From positions 15,066,001-15,130,000 of the forward strand of contig OZ059897.1 of the NCBI GenBank assembly GCA_964057225.1: a DNA stretch of 64,000 nt, written 5' to 3'. The notes under the pieces were generated by a model. That model was not told the DNA's origin and did no database searches. It saw only the letters and a program-made list of their open reading frames with translations. Within the stretch, counting starts at the first letter, position 1; the number at the start of each line of letters is the position of its first letter. Positions 51,001 to 64,000 of this stretch are shown one piece after another. The stretch comes from Auanema rhodensis. Taxonomy: Eukaryota > Nematoda > Chromadorea > Rhabditida > Rhabditidae. Made by a program: the position numbers and the translations under genes.

Positions 51001-51420
51001 ATTTTCGCTTCGCACGATATTCGCTTTACTCTCCACTGGCAATCATCCATAGCATTCTTCTATCTTAACGCTTCAACCAATTTCACAGACATCTAACGGA
51101 CGTTGTTGCAGTTAGCAATGTATTTTGAGAATAAAAAATAATATTTTTGAAATATAGATGATCTTGATCAATATCAAAAATTGTTTTTTCTGCTTCTTAT
51201 TCTATTATATGATTGTATTGTATTCAAAGATGAATTATTTAGTTTTTACTTCATCAAACAGTCAATTTTCTTTTTATCAAATGGCTTCTTTTCAATTCTT
51301 TTTTTTTCTTTTTGAACTTTAATGAACATAAGCTTAAATGTTTTTTTAATCATTTTTCAGCCTTAAATTTTGATTTGTTTCTATCTCTTCCTCGTTTTGT
51401 CATTCTCTTTTTATGTTTCA

Positions 51421-51438
51421 CCCCCCCCCCCCCCCCCC
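51421..51438. repeat. Poly-C homopolymer (18 bp)
   Basis: Eighteen consecutive C residues, exceptional in this AT-rich sequence. It could form an i-motif, or a G-quadruplex on the other strand. Confidence 0.95.
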
Positions 51439-53199
51439 TTTGTATACCTTTTGATATTGACATCTCACCATCATTGACTTTGATGTCATGTGTTTTAATA
51501 TTCTATAATCTATCTAAAATTTATTATATATATCTTCTTAACTAGATATTTCTTTTTATTTAATTCTAATTTTCATTATTAATTCTATTATGTGTACTAA
51601 CATTTCCTTTTATTTTTCTTTCTTTTTTTTCTAATATTTTTTATTTTAATTTTGTAAATTATATTTTTAAATAAGACAGTATTCAATAATATTTTATACA
51701 ATATCTAATCAATTTATTCTTTCTTTCTTTCCTTATTTTCATGTCTTCATCTAATGAATGTGTGTCTTCATCTTCAATTTGTATTGTTCTCTTAATGATT
51801 CCAAATGCCACTACTTATTATGAGCAGATTAGCTTCAAGTAATTGATTCCTTGATTATTTCGTTTTTCTATCCGCTTGTTTTTCCTTTTTTTTCTCGATT
51901 AAACTATAAGTAAAATACTATTTTTTATTTTTATTATTATATTTTAAATAAATATTGATTTATTTCTAATTAATCAATACTTAATTTTTAAAAAAAAATA
52001 TTTATTATATAAATAAATATTTTTTTAGATTAACGTATACTATCTTATTTCAAATATATTTTTTATTATTTTGATTTATTAATATATAAACTGTATATTT
52101 CTATATAGTAATATAATATCTAATAATTCAATATAATTATAATATTCTTAGGTTATTATAAGATTTAAATATCTTTTACTTTTAGGTTTATTCTCTTTCT
52201 AATTTTCTCTCTTTCTCTTATTCTCTTTTCATCTTTTCTCTCTTTGTCATACCACTTAAACTGCTCTTGTCCTAATTAGAAAACAGACCACCACCACCAC
52301 CACCACCAACTACTACCAACATCATCAACACACATGCAGATTCAGAAAGGCTGAATCTCGATCAAGCCTTATGCTCCATATCCTTGTTCTCATTCTCTCC
52401 CTCCTTCTCTCTTTTCCTTTTTCTCTCGTTCTCTCCCTCTATATCTGTCTTATTTTCTTCTCTCACTTTCTCTCTCATTCCCTTGTGGGGTACTTGAAAC
52501 CATAAATGGTTATTCGTTCATATCAGATTGTTGTGCCTTAAGCTAAGCTACATCTTCAAATTTTAAACATTTTTCCATCTGTGTAAATCTTTTTATTTTC
52601 GTTATCTACATGTTTTTAGTATTTTCAACAATAGTTCTTAAATTTTTGTTTCGTTGCTTATTTCTAAATGTTGAGCTATTCAATCAAATGTTGTACCATA
52701 TATAGATTTTCAATTGAAATTAACTAAATATCTTATGTTTTCATTTCATTTGCCCTTTTTTGGACTTATTTCTTTCTTTTCTTATCAATTTTTTGTTCGT
52801 TTATATATTTTGTAATAGTTAATTCTGTTATATTTTGTCTTTAATTTATTTGATTTGTTCTTCTTCTTCTTTTTCTTTTTTTTTCTTAATTGTTATTGGA
52901 ATTCTATCAAATATTTATTATAGCTTTTTTCAGCGATTATTGAAGAAAGTAGAAACAGATTAAAATGGAATACTATATATATCTCTTCACTTCATCAATA
53001 TATTTGAAAGATGTTTCTCTTGTAAATCAATTGGGAATTGGCTGCTCTTTTTTAGAAAAGTAAATTATAAGCTTTTGTTTCTTCTGCTTTTCGATTTTCA
53101 ATATATTCAATAACATTGCTATTTCATCATATGTTATAAGCAAGAGTTTAGCTGAGTATACATCTCTATATGTGGATGAGATAGATCTCTGTTTCTTTC

Positions 53200-53207
53200 T
53201 CTCTCCC

Positions 53208-53269
<62 letters not shown>

Positions 53270-53270
53270 C
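53200..53270. repeat. (CT)n microsatellite
   Basis: About 65 bp of CT repeats ending in CCCC. Confidence 0.95.
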
Positions 53271-54235
53271 TTTTTCGATAACACATACACACACAAGGGA
53301 TATCTCTGTTCTCTCTAGATAGAAACGATGAATGCAGTTGAATGAGCTTGAACAGTACAAAGAAGAGGAAGAAACTAACTAGAGATGGATGAATAAAGAA
53401 GTTGAAAAGATTAAGAGAGACTAAATGAGTAAGTAAGTGAATGAACGAGAACGAGAGAGAAAAGAGAGAGAAATAAAAAGAACGAGAGAGTAAGAAAATA
53501 AAGTAAAATTGTAAGATAACTAGAGAATAAAAGACAAATTATGGTGTAGTAGATTTTTTTGTCCGCAAAATTTTTCTAATGCTCTATTTCTTTATTTTTT
53601 ACTATTTTTACACAAATCCTTTGATTTTTACGTCTTCTTAACTTCTTCCAGATAAGTATGCAGTATGAAATCTTGAAAAAAAAACTACGCTTAGCACAAG
53701 AACTGCAGCTTCTCTTCTTATAATCTGAAGAGACAAATTCGAACTAGTTAAGTATACTGGGCTCTATTCATTTCTTTATTTGGAGTCCCCTATGTGTATG
53801 TGTGTGGCTGCGTGTGTATATGTGCTCCATCCATGTCACCCTCATTCCATTTTCCTTTTTCTCTTCTTTTCATTCGATCATTCATTTTCTCTCCTTGCTC
53901 CTCATAGGAATTCGCATAATTCACGATTCTCGCACAAGAGAAGAAGCTCAGCTCCTTTCATTCATCCACGTATACTCAACAGATTTAGAACGTTCTTCTA
54001 GCAGTATAACATATACATTACTATATGAAATGATCTTCAATTTACTAGTGTGATTGAATATCAGCTAAGGTTTTGTAATCGAAACCGCCATTCGAGAATG
54101 AAGTTGTCGATGTTCGAACTAATGTCACTTTAGAGTCTTTCTTTCTCGTTCTCTATCTCTCCAGTTCATTCACAACACATGCACACATACACACTTTCTC
54201 TCTCATTCATTTTCCTACCTCTTATTTTCTCTCAT

Positions 54236-54290
<55 letters not shown>
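54236..54290. repeat. (CT)n microsatellite
   Basis: About 55 bp of pure CT, 260 bp upstream of the 54.55-kb hairpin. Confidence 0.95.
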
Positions 54291-54294
<4 letters not shown>

Positions 54295-54554
54295 GCCTTA
54301 TCCGTCTTCCTATCTGATCATCTGAACGGACACCAAGTTGACGTCGTCCTTTTCCTGCTTTTGACAAGCTCTCTTTCCATATATGTGTAGATATACATAT
54401 ATGTATCTAAACGTATATTCTATTGGCTTGTTTCATGCTACTGCTACTACTATATCCTATATATATATGAACGTGCTTAAGACGGATTTTACTTGGAAAA
54501 ATTCATATGAAGCTACTTACACATTCATTGGAGCTCCGGATAGAGTAGAGAAGC

Positions 54555-54604
54555 GAGAATCATAGCCGAGGGAGTGCTTCGAAGTCCACCCTCAGATGAT
54601 TCTC
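54555..54604 (+). ncRNA. Candidate miRNA-precursor-like hairpin
   Basis: GAGAATCAT (54555-54563) pairs perfectly with ATGATTCTC (54596-54604). After an AGCC/AG internal loop, GAGG pairs with CCTC and GTG with CAC, closing a loop of about 10 nt containing CTTCGAAG. A GAAGC directly 5' can also pair with GCTTC a few bases 3' of the stem. Compact size, near-complete pairing of two ~22-nt arms and balanced composition make it stand out in the pyrimidine-rich desert. No known miRNA sequence is recognised. Confidence 0.38.
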
Positions 54605-56054
54605 ATCGTCGGCTTCAAACCAAAGTAATCCGATATCCAGCTTGAGGCTTAGGTGCTTCAGTCCTTTCTCTTCTATCTCTCCGTCTCCTCTTCCATATTC
54701 CTCACTAGCATTGTTCTCTAGTTTTTCTTTTTTTTCTTGTCATCTTCAATACGATCTGTGATTTAACAGGTTTATATGTATTATTTACTAAGTGAGTTTC
54801 ACTGAAATTTACACTAATAAACTGAATCTTTATTCCAAATTCTTTCGGAACTGTTTTTCCTCGTTTCTTATATAATTCTAATATGTTTTCTAGAACTTTC
54901 TTTCTATTTAACGCTTGAAGTATGATTCAGTTAGATGAACTTGATCAATTAAGTTACATGAACTGATTTGCTACTTTCATTTTTCTTCTCCTTTTTTTTT
55001 GATTTTTCAACACTTTCACTTAAATTTCTAAACCAATTTCCATCTGATATCATTATTTTCCAACTAAGACTCATATTGATCTTTCTGTTTTTCTTAGATA
55101 TGTTATAGATAGAGTAAGATATCTAATTGCAAAAGTTTTCTTCCTTTTCCTATTTTTCATTTCATCCTCTTTCTATCTATTTCGCTCATATTTCTCTCAT
55201 AATATTGGAAAAAAAAACAGAACAACGTTTAAGTTTTTCATTTTATTTTCTTTTTATGAAAAAAATGTTTTTTTTTTTCAAATTTAAATAGAAGTTACAG
55301 ATGAAGATGATGGTTCACTAACACTAAGCATCATCATCATCATCTACTTCATATCGAAACATCAAGATGAGAATAAAGAATAGGAAAAAAAGCTTTTCCT
55401 AGTTTTAACTTGGTTGATTTCGATATATTGTCCATCATTCACATCCTCTTCATCATCATCATCATCATCATCATCCAAGCCGTGCTTGTTTTTCTTGTTC
55501 AAATGCAATACAACATTTGCCTTTCATTTTAAAGGGAAAAAATTATTTTGTTTCAACTATACAATTCTTTGCAACTAAAATGTTTAAACAACGAACCAAA
55601 AAAAAGAAAAATTTCAAACTTAATTACAGCTTCCCATGTCTGTTAATCACAATTAGATTCAGATTCTATCTATAACATATCTAAATATGGATATATGTAT
55701 TCCTAGGCCCTGTGTATGTGTGTATATAGTGAAGAAGAATATCAGCACAACCATCAGGCTTCTGGCTCTAATTAAATTTTTGCTTTGTATGCTGTTTCGC
55801 CAGTCTGTTGTCATCTAGTTTCCGTTTCACGATGTCGTTCGTTGTCCGATGTCGTTGTCGCTGTCGTCGTCGACTATCTGACTGACTGACTGCAAAGCAC
55901 ATGATTACTACAAGGCTACACTGAGCAGTACGACCATAATTGATAACTATGCTGGATGAGCATGTCTTCTATCATCAAAGGAACGGCATCTCATTGGATG
56001 CCATCTCTGGCATGATAGTTCGCAAACGAGAAAGACGAAGATGAATAATAATGC

Positions 56055-56095
<41 letters not shown>
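56055..56095. repeat. (GAT)n trinucleotide repeat
   Basis: About 13 GAT units. Shorter ATC runs occur at about 40,160-40,190 and 55,450-55,475. Confidence 0.93.
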
Positions 56096-56096
<1 letters not shown>

Positions 56097-56418
56097 ATGA
56101 TGGAGGGAAATGATCGAATGGAAGTTATTGAATAGCTTGTAAGCACATAAAATCCAAATTAGATCGGATTGTATAATCAAATAATCATTTTTATCAGATT
56201 TGAGAGTATACATTGTCAGAGAGTAAGAGAAGATATAGAAAGTATGAGAGATAAGAGAGAAATCATCCTTGGATAATTCTGTTTACTGAATCACATTGAA
56301 TATGACTAACTATCGGTTTCTATTGGTTTTAAATTGTTTCTTTCTTTATATATCTTCTTTTCTTAAAATTCTCTATATCTTTCACTAAATCATTCTCTCT
56401 ATATATATATTTAGCTTT

Positions 56419-56420
56419 CC

Positions 56421-56465
<45 letters not shown>
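56419..56465. repeat. (CT)n microsatellite
   Basis: About 45 bp of CT, flanked by AT repeats and a palindromic ATATGGATATATGGATATC segment. Confidence 0.93.
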
Positions 56466-56466
<1 letters not shown>

Positions 56467-58003
56467 ATATATTAATTAATATCCATATATATGGATATAT
56501 GGATATCTTTATACTATCTTCATTTAATTCTGTATTTACCTTGTTTTTCTAGCTTTATTTGTTAAACTTTCTTAGTATTTATTTTTTTCTTTTCTCTCTC
56601 TTTCCTTCTTTTCCTCTCTCTCTCCCTTTCTCACTCTTTCTCTTCTAATAAAGTAGTCATGCAAATGATTATTCATAAGCACGAATAGGTTGAAGGCTTT
56701 CTCATCTCTCATTTCTCTTCTATTCTTGAATGCTAACTAAAATCTCTTGATATTCAATTTTCCCCGCAAATTGATTCATGTTTCAATCCTCTTATAGTAA
56801 TTTAATACTTTTGTAAATTATTGATTAAATATCATTTTTTTAATCAGCATATATCTTGTCTATAAGCTTTGTATTGCACCCATTTTTCATTGTTTCCACT
56901 TTGCCACTATCTTTTCATCTTTGCTTTATCCCAATTCTCTTTTTTTCCTTCTTTTCTAACTCCTATTCTGATTCAAATTCTTTGTCTTTTGTTTTTTTGT
57001 CTCTCTCTATCTTGCTCATTTTCTCTAAAATACGGAATACTTTATTAGAATGGCCTCGTCTTCTGCTTTTGTCACGAAAAGGTCCTACTACGAAATAACG
57101 TCAAATAAAACAGGCTATATTTTCGACTTTTTCTCTTAATGTTACTCGACTTTCTGTCAACGAGAGACACATAGCATCCGAGTATCGGCTATATAATGAA
57201 GCTCATCGTCTAGAAGGCTATTCACCCCTTTCTCTATCTCTGTCTCTCTCTCTCTCTCGTTCTTTCTCTCTCTCACCCTTTCTTTCTTTTTCTTTTTTCT
57301 TCATACTTTTCCTTTTCTGATCAATCTTTTATTTCCTTAATCTCTCTTTTACTCTCTTAAGCTGTAAAAATATTTATATCAGCTTAAGTTTTTTCACCAA
57401 GAATTAGCTAAGCTGTAACTTATTATTTTCATATTCTAATAACATTCATACATTATAGATTATATGATTTTAACCCATCATATATCAGTTAGTTAAGCTT
57501 AAAATATATATTTTCGTTCAGTTCCTCTTTCTCTTCTCCTCTTTCTACATGATTTTGTTTGCGTGATTTCATGTCTTGATCATTTAGTCAACGAAATTTG
57601 GCATTAAGAAATCTGATGAAATCGGCTTTTTTTGAGCTTCCTCTCCTACATTTTCATTTTCATCTTTTTCTTTTTCTTTCGGATTTTAGAATTTTAATTA
57701 TATATTTATAAGTATTTATTTATCTATACATATAATCAATTGATTTTTCTTTGTATTTATACATATATAGCTTATATATTTTTCGTTTCTAATTATATAT
57801 ATATGTATATACATTAGAACACTGTTTTGCTTTTTCTTTTCAATATATTCGACTAAAAATGAAGTTTGAAAAATAGAGGGCAAAGGTAAGTCTCACGTGA
57901 ATTACGTGAATGCTTACTGAAGCATTCGATGTTGTGCAAAGCTTAATGAACGGTTGTGTTCATTCTCCCTCACTCCCTTCATTACTTGATCTCTCCCTTT
58001 GTC

Positions 58004-58034
<31 letters not shown>

Positions 58035-59662
58035 CGTTTCATGTCAATGCCATTGATCTGCCTTTAACGTAATGAAAGCAAGCGAAACGATTCTTGCCTA
58101 TAATGGCTTGAAAATACAAAGAAAGGCAATTGATTATCGAAAGTTATATTATATTTAATTATATATGATATAATTAAGTTGTCACATTGCTTTAGCTTAT
58201 TTATTTCACTTCCCTGCTTATACTCTCACTATATCGCGCGTACTCTGTATTCGTATAATCGTAGTGCTGGAAAACATTTTTCTTTTTTTAGAAAAATGAT
58301 ATGATATACGGTTAGATTATATATAAACATAACTATTACTATATATATTTATTCATCATCATTTATTCTTTATATATTCTGTTTGAATTATTACTATTGA
58401 GTTGGTGAATATTCTCTATCTGACTTACCCTCATTTTCCACTCTTTTCGTTTCTGGTAGATTAATAGCTTCTTGTTGAGTGATGATGGAAGAAGAAAAAG
58501 AAGAAGCTGTAGCCATCTTTGCTTCTTCTTCTTCTTCTTCATCATTATCATCATCATCGTCACCGCTTTCTTATATATATATGAATCTGGATGCTGATTG
58601 CTAATGAACCTCATCCGAAACAATGAATGAATTTCATCAAAATTCAGCTATTTTCGAACGAAAAAAATTTCCTTTCTTACTATAAATATAATTTTAACTC
58701 AATTTGTCAATATCTTGTAAAAATTTTCTTATACGTTTTCCTATTTCGATTTCCATATACTATGATCAGATAGACAGCAGCAACGGGTTGCGAGGCAACG
58801 CTTCTCGAAATACAATCTACTTTTATATCAAATCCATTTTCATTTAGATATTTCTTCATAAAAGACGGAAAGAACAGAAAGAAATAATATGAGAGAAAGA
58901 GAGAAGAGAAACAGTTAAATGAAGTAGTGCTAGTTGAAAAAGGAACAAATTCAACAAATTCTGTTTGGAACTGTATTCATTCATTTCTATATATTATATA
59001 ATTGTATTTGATTTATATGTGCTTTTTTTTGTTTTTTTAATCAAATATAATTCAAGAAATAATTCAATTATGATCTTTGAGTCTCTTTCATCATCAGCTG
59101 ATTAACTGAAATCTGTATAAGAAGCCTTATGCAAACAAGATTCTATTTTTTTTTCTATTTATACATATAACTAACTAACTACATTATCATTTTGTATATG
59201 AAAAATCACGTTTTTCTTCTTTTTATTAACTTTTATTCCTACTTATATTATTATTATTATTATTTCTATTCATTCAATCTTTTTATATTATCTCATTCTA
59301 ACAATTCGACTTGAAACTTATAATTTCTTGTTGAATGCTATTGAATGGCTTTTCATCTTTTACTATTATTCTATTATTATTTATTAGATTTTATATATTT
59401 ATATTATATAAAACATATTTTTATTTTATTACTCACTTAATCCTTTGTTGTTGTTGTTGTTTTTTTTTTTGAAATGTATTGATTTTTTTGTTTTTTAATC
59501 AGTTCTTTTATCAGCATCTCATGAAGAACTTGCTGATTATTTAAAGTTCATTTCGAATATATTTGTTTTATCATTTTCTTTTATTTTTCTTCTCTTAAAC
59601 AGCATTATTCGAACTTCTTCTATTTAAGCCTAAATGCGTCATTCCATCAGTGACATTTGGTA

Positions 59663-60288
59663 ATGGAGGAAGTCTCGACGCGTAGAGCTTCCCTAGATGA
59701 TTACGGTATTAACTTTTTTTTATCAAATATGAGTAATATTTAATACTATATAGGTGCTGTTACTTATGGGAACGGGTCTTTATCTAATTCGCTCATGGAA
59801 GCCACAATGCATGACGTCATGAGTCTTGAAATGAGCCATCACGACTTAGGAGGTAAAAAGAAGATTTTGCCTTAAAAATTTTTTCTTTAAACTCAATCAA
59901 CCATAAGATACTAAAACAAGAACCACAAGAATGGAAATTGTAGGTTTTCCTGTGGCAATTTCTGGAAAACAGTTTACTCAGATAGAAATTAAAAATCAAA
60001 GGAAAACTTTCTATTTTTCGAAGCTTTTTTTCATGCGATTCACATAAAATTGTACTTTTTGTTGAAAGACATGTATGAAAAGGAAATTTCTGAAAAGTTT
60101 TAATTTGTTTTTCAATATTTTTCAATTTTTAGATACCTATCTCGATCCTAGAAGTTTTGGTGGACTCAATTCATACGATGACTATTCAGGTAAACAATAT
60201 GATTTGTTCTTATTTTTTATATTTTTATTATTATATATTTTATATTTTTTTATAAAAAAAAAGAAGAAGAAAAAGAAAAATATATTCG

Positions 60289-60322
<34 letters not shown>

Positions 60323-63300
60323 TAGCTGTATCATCTAAAAAAAGAATAAATAACAGCAAATATGAAAAAAAAATCTTCTTCATTGTTTTTTTTTTCGAAT
60401 ATAAATATAAAAAAACAACAAATAGAAGAATATTGATTTGATTCTCTGAACAAAAAAAAATATTTGAAAACAAAAAATTAAATAGATATTTAGATATTTA
60501 AAATATAAAAAGAAAAATTTGTTTCGAGTTATAATTAAATATTTTACTGTATTAACTATATAATTATATTTTTTTAAATATATTGTATTCTTGTAATTAA
60601 TACAAAATTATGGATTTTTTTCATTTTTTAGCTTCTCATCCGTCTTCCTATTCAGCTAATTCATCCAGCACTTCTTCCTCATCTACAACGTCTTTTGAAT
60701 CTGTATCTCAATCATCTCATACAACAAGATCTCCTTATATCATACATACCTGTAAGTTATCCCATTTTTCAATATAATAACACAATTTTCGTAATAAACA
60801 AATAAAAAACTAAAACTTGAAAGAAAAGAAAAAAAAACTTTTTATATGCCTATATATTTCTTATAGCGAGTCAGTTAAATTCTATAAAAATCTGTTTATC
60901 ATATGATAAGACCATAGCGCTAAGAAGGAACTTATCAACTTTCAACTTTGTTCGTTCTACTATTTTTGCTTCAAATAAATGTTCTTTATGGCATATATGA
61001 GCTATGCACCTTTTTCTTATCAAAACTATGTTTTTACTTCATATTATGCCTTACTATGTCATCAAAACCTCATGAACATGCCAATATCATATCTGTCATG
61101 ATTGGAAATTCAGATTGAATCTTTTGAATCTAATCAATAAATTTTCTTTTTCTTTTTTTTTGATAAAAGGATGATAAAACATATGCTTTGTATCAGTATA
61201 GCATATCAGATTAGTCTTTCAAGTTTGATATATTTTTACCAACTTTAGTTTGTGAGATTAATTTAATACACCTTTTTCTTATAGCTAATGTTCTAAACTA
61301 TAACTATAATATCAAATATTTACATATATATTTATAACAATATAATGCTGATTTAAACTTTCTGAAACAAATTCCAACAAGATTTTTCTGTTTTTTTATT
61401 AAGTATCACTATTTATCCTTTATATAATTTATTTTTCACTAGTTATTCCTGTTTCAGCATCCACTGTGCAATCGAAATACGATAATCCCAATAGATTTGA
61501 GTCACAACTGCCACCTCCTACCCAAAGGCAAGTATTAATACTGATTTCTATTCATATACTATTTAAATTTTATTTATTATTTATATATTGTTATATATTA
61601 TATTATTATGATTTTGTAGAGTTGTGCCTACTTATCCAGTAAAAACAGCAAATCCAGCTACCTGCACTCAATATGCACCTGTTCGAACTATCTTAGCGTA
61701 TGTTAATCACAAAGTTGATCCATCTCAATTTTTTTTTTCATTTCAGAGTTAAAACGTCTCGAAGATCTCATAGTCGTTCAGCTAACAAGAAAGAACCACT
61801 TGATCCACAGAGACTCGAAGACGAAGTTGCTAGGTTGGTATTTATGAAAACATATTTTTGTCTTTTATCGACAAAAAAAAAGCTTTTGATTTTAATTTAC
61901 AACAAGCTTTCTATATTTTGTTTCAATTGTCATTGTTTATATAAACTTTGCAGAAATGTTTCACAAATAATGTCAGCCACTAAGCAACAAAAGTTAATTC
62001 AAGAAGCTCAAATGAAGTATGTTATATCTATTTTCGTGTTTATTTTAATTTTTATAATTTATTATAGTTTTCGTAATATATATGTCTTCAGAAATGGTAT
62101 CATAACTAATCCTAAAGCCTTATTTTCGTGCCCAGATTGTGGAAAAGGCATGACGAGTCAAAGAAATCTTCAGGTAGAATCTTATATTTTCATAAATAAA
62201 TTTTAATAGATGAAAATTCTAAAAAGCAGTTAAGTGAATATTATTCAAAACTCAAATTTGCTTTTGCTTCGGAAAATTGAGAAAAGTTACGATAATATGT
62301 TTCCAAGGTTACCACTTCTCAAACTCTTCTAGATAAAAAGTGATTGTAATCATTTTCTATAATTAAAAGATTTCGTTAAATGACTCACAAACTCAGCAAT
62401 TTTCATATTCTATTCCTCAAATTACTTGTTGGAGTTATAACAATCAACTATTTGTTATAACATAAAAAACTCAAAAATTGAATAATTCAAATTAATGCAC
62501 TGTTATTTCTATCATTATATTCTCGTATTATATATAATATAATATAGAAAAATAGTTTTATAAATTGATTTTAATATTTCGAAAATCGTTATGAAAGTTA
62601 TAAAACAATAAACATCCAGTCTGTATAATTCCTATTGATTTTAGTAAAATATTTGTGGTCTTTTTGCAATAACATGAGAGAGAAAGTATTACAAACTAGG
62701 TGCATATAACATACATTTAGCCTTTATAATTCCTACATACCTCCGATATTTGAAAATCCATATAATGCCATAATTTGTTTTAATTATAATCTAAAGCTTT
62801 ATCCCATTTTATTACTGAGCCGAATATCAATACGATTAAGCTATGTCTTTTATATTTCAGCGCCATCGTCAAGCTTCATGTGCTAAGCGTATTCCGCCTG
62901 ATACCCCACCTCCAGAAGATGACTCAGCTGTTCAAACCAGCTCAGATACAAGTCTACAGAACACGATGATTACTCTACCTGGAATGGATACTTTTTCGCA
63001 CAGTATGGGATCATTTAACATGCACTCTGAGGTAAATAAACTCTTTTCACTAAACTAAAAATAATTTATTTTATATCCAAATAATTACTTGTTGACTTTT
63101 CAAATGTCTCCTTTTAGTAGCATTTATTGTTTCAGATGAATGATTGGTGTAGTAATGAGAGCTTTTCTCCTCCTCCACCTTCACAACCCCAACAAATATC
63201 TACGCAGCTGGATTCCACTGAATCTCTTGCTTTAGATACAGCGAGGTGAGATAATGTCGCATATATTTTAGTCAAAAGCATAATTTAGTCATATGTCCGA

Positions 63301-64000
63301 ATCTTGCTTAGCTCCATTGTCACTAGAAACGGACGACTCACACACTCATTCTAGTAGTGCATCACATTGTAGTTCCAATTCCGCAGGCAATTCGACACCT
63401 CAAGGATTATTCACGTAAGCGTTGTTAAATTTTTAGAGGGATATTGCATGAAGACTGATTATTGCTTAAGCTTTTTTGACAGTTCAAGATTTCACTTTAT
63501 TTTTATTATTCTAATTTCCACGCAAAATTGACGTGGTGACACCGTACTAATTTTCGTACAATTGCTTCGCACCAGCGGTTAATGCGCTTATTTACGTACC
63601 ACAAATTTTTAATACAAGGCGGTAAAGAAAATAGTTTTCCTAATTAAAGTTCATAAATTTATGAAAAAGTTATCTTTTTGCAATTATTTTTATATTACCG
63701 AACTTTTCTCTCTTTTGGCAATTTAGTGAGACGTCATTTTGCAGATGTGGTTCATGCAAGAAGTCAGTTTGTTCATTCCGCAGTCTCAAAAGACATCATA
63801 CCACCTGCAAACAATTCATAGCTGAATTTGGTCCCCCAGAAAATGAGTATGTCTATAATCGTATTTTTGAAATTTCTACAATATATAGATGTTGTAATTT
63901 CGTTGTGTTTGTTTGTTGTCATTTTAGTTCAAGAGCAAAGCCGAAATCGCACTTCAAATGTAAAGCTAGCTCTGATAAAGAGAATGAGCCAACCCCGCAC
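59663..64000 (+). CDS. Ser/Pro-rich C2HC zinc-finger protein (3' end outside window)
   Basis: At least 14 exons; incomplete at the window edge. The start ATG (59663) follows an acceptor at about 59,602 and an in-frame TGA, so the start is well supported. N-terminal exons encode a Met/Ser/Gly/His-rich segment (SLMEATMHDVMSLEMSHH), then SSSTSSSSTTSFESVSQSS. Then come a basic SRRSHSRSANKKEPLDPQRL region and VSQIMSATKQQKLIQEAQ. Finger 1 (about 62,130-62,890, across an intron of about 690 bp) is CPDCGKGMTSQRNLQRHRQASC, spacing C-x2-C-x12-H-x4-C. Finger 2 (about 63,750-63,810) is CGSCKKSVCSFRSLKRHHTTC, same C2HC pattern. Acidic and Pro-rich linkers (PPDTPPPEDD, SPPPPSQPQQ) suggest a transcription regulator. 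One intron (about 61,529-61,619) begins GC rather than GT. The orthologue is not recognised; other nematode C2HC regulators such as LIN-26-type proteins are a possibility only. Confidence 0.75.
60286..60322. repeat. (TA)n repeat in an intron of the zinc-finger gene
   Basis: About 35 bp of AT/TA dinucleotides within the 60.19-60.63 kb intron. Confidence 0.9.

Noticed and set aside
55947-56213. Minus ORF with poly-Ile
   Set aside because: Driven by the (GAT)n repeat read in reverse.
58780-58799. GCAAC-GTTGC-GCAAC alternating mini-hairpins
   Set aside because: Loops of 2-3 nt are too tight for stable folding and the segment is only 20 bp; probably chance.

Overview
The window looks like an AT-rich nematode nuclear genome. 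Protein-coding genes are split by many short (about 35-60 nt) GT-AG introns. One gene encodes a nematode-type DB module with a ShKT-like cysteine motif. Several start codons sit just after TTTCAG/TTTTAG-like acceptors, as expected for trans-spliced or 5'-intron-containing transcripts. The genus cannot be named from the sequence. All gene identities come from reading conceptual translations by eye; no database search was run, and exon joins are predictions.

Region 1 (1-2244) is a tandem array of six complete 371-bp units plus a partial seventh. Each unit carries a U3 snoRNA gene with box A, box B, box C and box D, a UUCG-capped stem and long-range closing stems. Two unit variants (A and B) are present in the order A-A-A-B-A-B.

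Region 2 (2.4-21.1 kb) is gene dense. In order it holds: a CEP104-like gene (+, short, lacking the later domains); RICTOR (-, TORC2 subunit), tail-to-tail with it; inside a 3.77-kb RICTOR intron, an opposite-strand secreted ShKT/Gln-Pro-rich/DB-module gene; GUF1/LepA mitochondrial elongation factor 4 (-); a small uncharacterised gene (-); and a complete Tubby/TULP gene (+). The last two are divergent around a GC-richer, strongly self-complementary segment.

Region 3 (21.1-33.7 kb) has about 7 kb of non-coding AT-rich DNA with a GA-rich tandem repeat and a MITE-like inverted repeat. It then has a BTB/POZ protein with five C2H2 zinc fingers (+) and, tail-to-tail with it, the spliceosomal U5 assembly factor AAR2 (-).

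Region 4 (33.7-59.6 kb) is about 26 kb without a convincing protein gene. Its + strand is strikingly pyrimidine rich, with many (CT)n tracts, (AT)n, (ATC)n, (TTC)n, (AC)n and an 18-bp poly-C. It ends at a splice acceptor just before the start codon of a Ser/Pro-rich C2HC zinc-finger gene (59.66 kb to the window end, incomplete), so it is probably upstream regulatory sequence and/or a giant 5' intron of that gene. It contains at least one precursor-miRNA-like hairpin.
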